From assembly GCA_900555435.1 (NCBI GenBank), contig USLH01000023.1, positions 1-19,580 on the forward strand: a stretch of 19,580 bases of DNA, written 5' to 3'. This DNA is from an uncultured Oscillospiraceae bacterium. GTDB taxonomy: Bacteria > Bacillota > Clostridia > Oscillospirales > Ruminococcaceae. Below the pieces are notes generated by a model. That model had not been told where the DNA came from, searched no databases, and was given only the letters and a program-made list of their open reading frames with translations. The position numbers were made by a program, and so were the translations under genes. Positions 16,986-19,580 of this stretch are shown here, one piece after another (position 1 is the first letter of the stretch; each line of letters opens with the position of its first letter).

Positions 16986-17811
16986 AGAAGTAAGAGCTGT
17001 TCAGGAGATCGGGCTTGAGATCTTAAAGACCATCGACCGGTTCTGCCGGGAAAAGGGGATCACCTACTACCTCTTTTACGGGACGGAGCTGGGGGCGGTG
17101 CGGCACATGGGGTTCATCCCCTGGGACGATGACATCGATCTGATCCTTTTCCGGAAGGATTTTGAGAAATTCCGGGAAGAGTGGAAAAAGGATCCGCCGG
17201 AAGGGTATTTCTATCAGGACGGGGAGACGGACCCCAACTACAAGGTGAAGATCACGAAGATCCGGAAAAACGGCACGGCTCTGGTGGAAGAGCCTGCCAA
17301 GGACGTGGAGATGCACCATGGGGTGTGGGTCGATTTATTCGTGCTGGATGATTATGTGGAAAACGGCTTCCTTCGGAGAGTGGGGGAACTGATTACGCTG
17401 TTCGATTACAACGCATCCCGGAATTACCGCCCCGCCGGGAGGCGGGGGGCGCTGTATGCCGTGACCAACCGGATTTTCCGGAAGGGGGGCATTTACCGGT
17501 GGTGGTATCAAAAGGTATACCCCAAACTGAAAAAGGACCCGGCGATGTGCAGCGACATCACCTCCTTTACCTTCAGCCACAAGTACGATTTCCGCCGGGA
17601 ATGGCTGGGAGAGCCTCAATATCTCCCCTTTGAGGGGGTTCTGCTGCCGGTGCCGGCGGATACCGACGCCACGCTGCGGGTCTGCTACGGCGATTATATG
17701 ACGCCGCCTCCTCCGGAGCAGCAGGTGTCCAACCATCATCCCTACTACTTCTCGCCGGACCGGGATTATCACCCCGGCATGGATGTGGAGAAAGGAGGGG
17801 AAAATGGCTAA
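16978..17811 (+). CDS. LicD-family phosphotransferase
   Basis: 277-aa protein of the LicD/fukutin-related nucleotidyltransferase-fold family, which transfers a phospho-alcohol (classically phosphocholine from CDP-choline) to a glycan. The core YYLFYGTELGAVRHMGFIPW followed by DDDIDLILFRKDFEKF (acidic residues D50, D51, D52 and D54) is a textbook LicD motif. A DDYVENG segment and a conserved late YGDYMTPPPPEQQ also fit. The chosen start is GTG 16978, with AGGGGGA 7 nt upstream and an 8-nt overlap with the polymerase stop (GTGGCTGA). The open frame extends 23 codons further into the polymerase gene but without homology. No choline uptake, kinase or LicC gene is nearby, so the substrate is open; the only CDP-alcohol made by the operon is CDP-glycerol. 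Confidence 0.9.
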   Translation: MAEEVRAVQEIGLEILKTIDRFCREKGITYYLFYGTELGAVRHMGFIPWDDDIDLILFRKDFEKFREEWKKDPPEGYFYQDGETDPNYKVKITKIRKNGTALVEEPAKDVEMHHGVWVDLFVLDDYVENGFLRRVGELITLFDYNASRNYRPAGRRGALYAVTNRIFRKGGIYRWWYQKVYPKLKKDPAMCSDITSFTFSHKYDFRREWLGEPQYLPFEGVLLPVPADTDATLRVCYGDYMTPPPPEQQVSNHHPYYFSPDRDYHPGMDVEKGGENG

Positions 17812-19255
17812 ATCCATTGCTGCCAACTCCCTTTATAACTTCGCCTTGAAGTTTTTCCGGCTGATCCTGCCCATTCTGGTCAGCACCTATATCCTGCACA
17901 CCCTGGACCCTACGCTGTACGGGATTTTCTCCGACGCGGAGACTTGGGTGGCCATTGCCCTGATCTTCGGGGTCTACGCCTACGGCATCCGGGAGGCCGC
18001 CCGGGTCCGGGACGACCGGCAAAAGAGCCGGGAGCTGTTTACCAGTCTGTTCCTCATCAACCTGGTGATGAACGCTGTGGTTCTGGCCGCGTACAGCGGA
18101 GTGGTGCTTCTTGCCGTGGATAAGGTGGGACGGAGCATCTATCTGGTTCTGGGACTCAAGATATTCAGCAACTTTTTTATGGTGGAATGGCTCAACGAGG
18201 CCTTTGAGAATTACCGGTTCATTACCATTAAGACCATTGTGGTCCGGCTGATCTACATGGTGCTGATTTTTGCCTGTATCCACAAGCCGGAGGACATTCT
18301 GGTTTACTGCGTCATTATCGTGGCCATGGACCTGCTGAACAATCTGCTGAGCTTCTTCTATATCAACCGGCAGATCCCCATAACCTTTCGGCATTTGGAG
18401 ATTCGGCGGCATATCCTGCCCATTTGCAGTATGCTGATTATCTCCAACGTGAACCTTTTGTACACCCGGCTGGACCGGGTGATGCTGGGACAGGTGCTGA
18501 GCACGGATCTGGTGCCCATGTATTCCATCCCCCAGTCCATCACCGATATGATCTCCACGCTGATCGCCTCCATCGTCATGGTGGCGGTGCCGAGGCTTGC
18601 CTATTACAGCGAGGATCATCCGAAGGAATATCTGGAGCTTCTGAATCGGAGCTATCGGAGCTTTATGCTGGTGGTGTTCCCGGCGTGCATCGGCATTGCG
18701 TGCCTTTCAAGAGAGGTCATCCGGCTGTACAGCGGGAGCAGCTACGATGCGGCGATCCCGGTGCTGGCGGTCTTTGCCATCCGGAGCATCGAATCTTCCG
18801 TTTATATGGTTTGCGCCAATCAGATCCTTTACATCAAGAACCGGGAAAAATTCCTGGTGAAGATGCTGCTGATGGGCGGGATCCTCAACGTGATTTTCAA
18901 CGGGGCGGCGGTACTCTTCGGGATTTTTTCGCCGCTGGTTGCCATTTCCACCACCTTCCTTGCGGAGATCGTGCTGATGATCGTACTGATGCGCTATATC
19001 CACAAGGAGATGGAGATCCCTTTCTATATCTTTACGAAGACCAACCTGAAGTACCTGCTGCTGTCGCTGACCTTTGTGCCGGTGACGATCGGGGTGCACC
19101 TGTTGGGGTTCGGGGAGCTGCTCAACGCAGGGATTGTTGTACCGGTCTGCGTAGCGATCTATTTCGGAGTGCTGCTGCTGACCAAAGACGAGACGATGCT
19201 GTTTTTAAGTCAGAAGGTACTTTCCACCCTGCTGGGGCGGTTCAAAAAGAAATAA
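17804..19255 (+). CDS. Polysaccharide flippase (Wzx/PST type, MOP superfamily)
   Basis: 483-aa membrane protein with about 12-14 hydrophobic helices and no large soluble domain, expected to move the undecaprenyl-linked repeat unit across the membrane. The N terminus SIAANSLYNFALKFFRLILP and PILVSTYILHTLDPTLYGIF match the polysaccharide transporter family, and LYTRLDRVMLGQVLSTDLVPMY is the central family signature. ATG 17804 was chosen because AAAGGAGGGG lies at 17791-17800 and the coding similarity starts there; the open frame begins seven codons earlier. It overlaps licD by 8 nt (ATGGCTAA). Last gene of the operon, followed directly by a terminator. Confidence 0.92.
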   Translation: MAKSIAANSLYNFALKFFRLILPILVSTYILHTLDPTLYGIFSDAETWVAIALIFGVYAYGIREAARVRDDRQKSRELFTSLFLINLVMNAVVLAAYSGVVLLAVDKVGRSIYLVLGLKIFSNFFMVEWLNEAFENYRFITIKTIVVRLIYMVLIFACIHKPEDILVYCVIIVAMDLLNNLLSFFYINRQIPITFRHLEIRRHILPICSMLIISNVNLLYTRLDRVMLGQVLSTDLVPMYSIPQSITDMISTLIASIVMVAVPRLAYYSEDHPKEYLELLNRSYRSFMLVVFPACIGIACLSREVIRLYSGSSYDAAIPVLAVFAIRSIESSVYMVCANQILYIKNREKFLVKMLLMGGILNVIFNGAAVLFGIFSPLVAISTTFLAEIVLMIVLMRYIHKEMEIPFYIFTKTNLKYLLLSLTFVPVTIGVHLLGFGELLNAGIVVPVCVAIYFGVLLLTKDETMLFLSQKVLSTLLGRFKKK

Positions 19256-19256
19256 G

Positions 19257-19291
19257 AAAAACGCTGTCTGAGAAATCAGGCAGCGTTTTTT
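19257..19291. terminator. Bidirectional terminator between flippase and pseudouridine synthase genes
   Basis: ACGCTGTCTG (19261-19270) pairs with CAGGCAGCGT (19277-19286) with one G-T pair and a 6-nt loop. It is flanked by AAAA on the left and a T run on the right, so it can serve both convergent genes. It ends three bases before the stop codon of the minus-strand gene. Confidence 0.9.
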
Positions 19292-19293
19292 CG

Positions 19294-19580
19294 TCAGAGC
19301 AGGGCTTCCATATCCGGGGGGAGAGGGGAGGAGACTGCGATCGGTTCCCCGGTGAAGGGCTGGGGGAAGGACATTTTTGCGCAGTGGAGTGCCTGCCGGG
19401 TGATGCGGTCGATGTGGCCGCCGTAGAGATCGTCGCCGGCTAAAGGGTGGCCGATGGAGGAGAAGTGTACCCGGATCTGGTGGGTGCGGCCGGTCTCCAG
19501 CACAAAGTCGACCAGCGAAAGCGGCTGCCCCTCCACCGTCCCCTGCGCCAGCACCCGGGAGTTTGTCACCGCGCGCTGGC
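19294..19580 (-). CDS. RluA-family 23S rRNA pseudouridine synthase, C-terminal part (runs off right edge)
   Basis: The visible last 95 residues end an RluA/RluD-type pseudouridine synthase. LSLVDFVLETGRTHQIRVHFSSIGHPLAGDDLYGG contains the family signature TGRTHQIRVH, whose arginine and histidine line the active site, and the terminal GDDLYGG. PQPFTGEPIAVSSPLPPDMEALL is the usual end of the protein. The catalytic Asp motif (HRLDxxTSG) and any S4 domain lie outside the window, so membership within RluA/RluB-like subgroups and the target uridine cannot be assigned. A GTG at 19569 is in frame but inside the conserved domain, so it is not the real start. Confidence 0.9.
   Translation of the reverse strand, partial: QRAVTNSRVLAQGTVEGQPLSLVDFVLETGRTHQIRVHFSSIGHPLAGDDLYGGHIDRITRQALHCAKMSFPQPFTGEPIAVSSPLPPDMEALL

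Noticed and set aside
17573..18619. 348-codon open frame on the minus strand across licD and the flippase gene
   Set aside because: Antisense to two well-supported genes; His/Gln/Asp-rich nonsense typical of a shadow frame.

Overview
The window looks like chromosomal DNA of a GC-rich, spore-forming member of the Firmicutes, most likely class Clostridia. This rests on a complete spoIIA operon (SpoIIAA, SpoIIAB, sigma F), a SigI/RsgI heat/envelope sigma pair, teichoic-acid-type TagD and TagB/TagF-like enzymes, a PepV-type dipeptidase, strong AGGAGG-type ribosome binding sites and sigma-A-type promoters. Genus and species cannot be read from the sequence. No insertion sequence, phage gene, CRISPR array, tRNA or rRNA was recognised.

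Layout. Positions 1-1203 (minus): sigI followed by rsgI, which runs off the left edge. 1434-1967 (minus): a YoqJ/DUF1273 SLOG-family protein with its own extended -10 promoter and a likely terminator. 2072-4010 (plus): alanine racemase, a small cupin and a YqxD/YaiI protein, closed by a terminator. 4041-4596: a long gene-free stretch with a dense cluster of DnaA-box-like octamers, then a good promoter for carB. 4597-9232 (plus): carB (without carA) and pepV, ended by a very strong bidirectional terminator. 9291-9946: gene-free, with a decayed duplicate of the 3' end of the sigma F gene. 9947-11469 (minus): spoIIAA-spoIIAB-sigF. 11774-19255 (plus): a seven-gene surface-polymer operon starting from a near-consensus promoter and ending in a bidirectional terminator. 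19294 to the right edge (minus): the C-terminal part of an RluA-type pseudouridine synthase.

How the genes work together. The right-hand operon encodes most of a Wzx/Wzy-type pathway for a phosphate-containing surface polysaccharide: two glycosyltransferases (GT2 and GT4), a CDP-glycerol synthesis enzyme (TagD), a TagB/TagF-like glycerophosphotransferase, a LicD-type phosphotransferase, a polymerase and a flippase. It lacks a priming sugar-phosphate transferase, so the first step must be supplied from elsewhere. The spoIIA operon controls forespore-specific transcription through the SpoIIAA/SpoIIAB/sigma F partner switch. SigI/RsgI is a transmembrane signalling pair whose sensor domain lies outside the window. 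Alanine racemase, CarB and PepV are housekeeping functions (peptidoglycan D-alanine, carbamoyl phosphate, peptide turnover).

No clearly new multi-gene system was found. The points most worth a second look are the DnaA-box-like cluster upstream of the orphan carB, the duplicated sigma F tail, the repeated exact 8-nt start/stop overlaps in the polysaccharide operon, and the pairing of a LicD protein with a CDP-glycerol rather than a CDP-choline supply.
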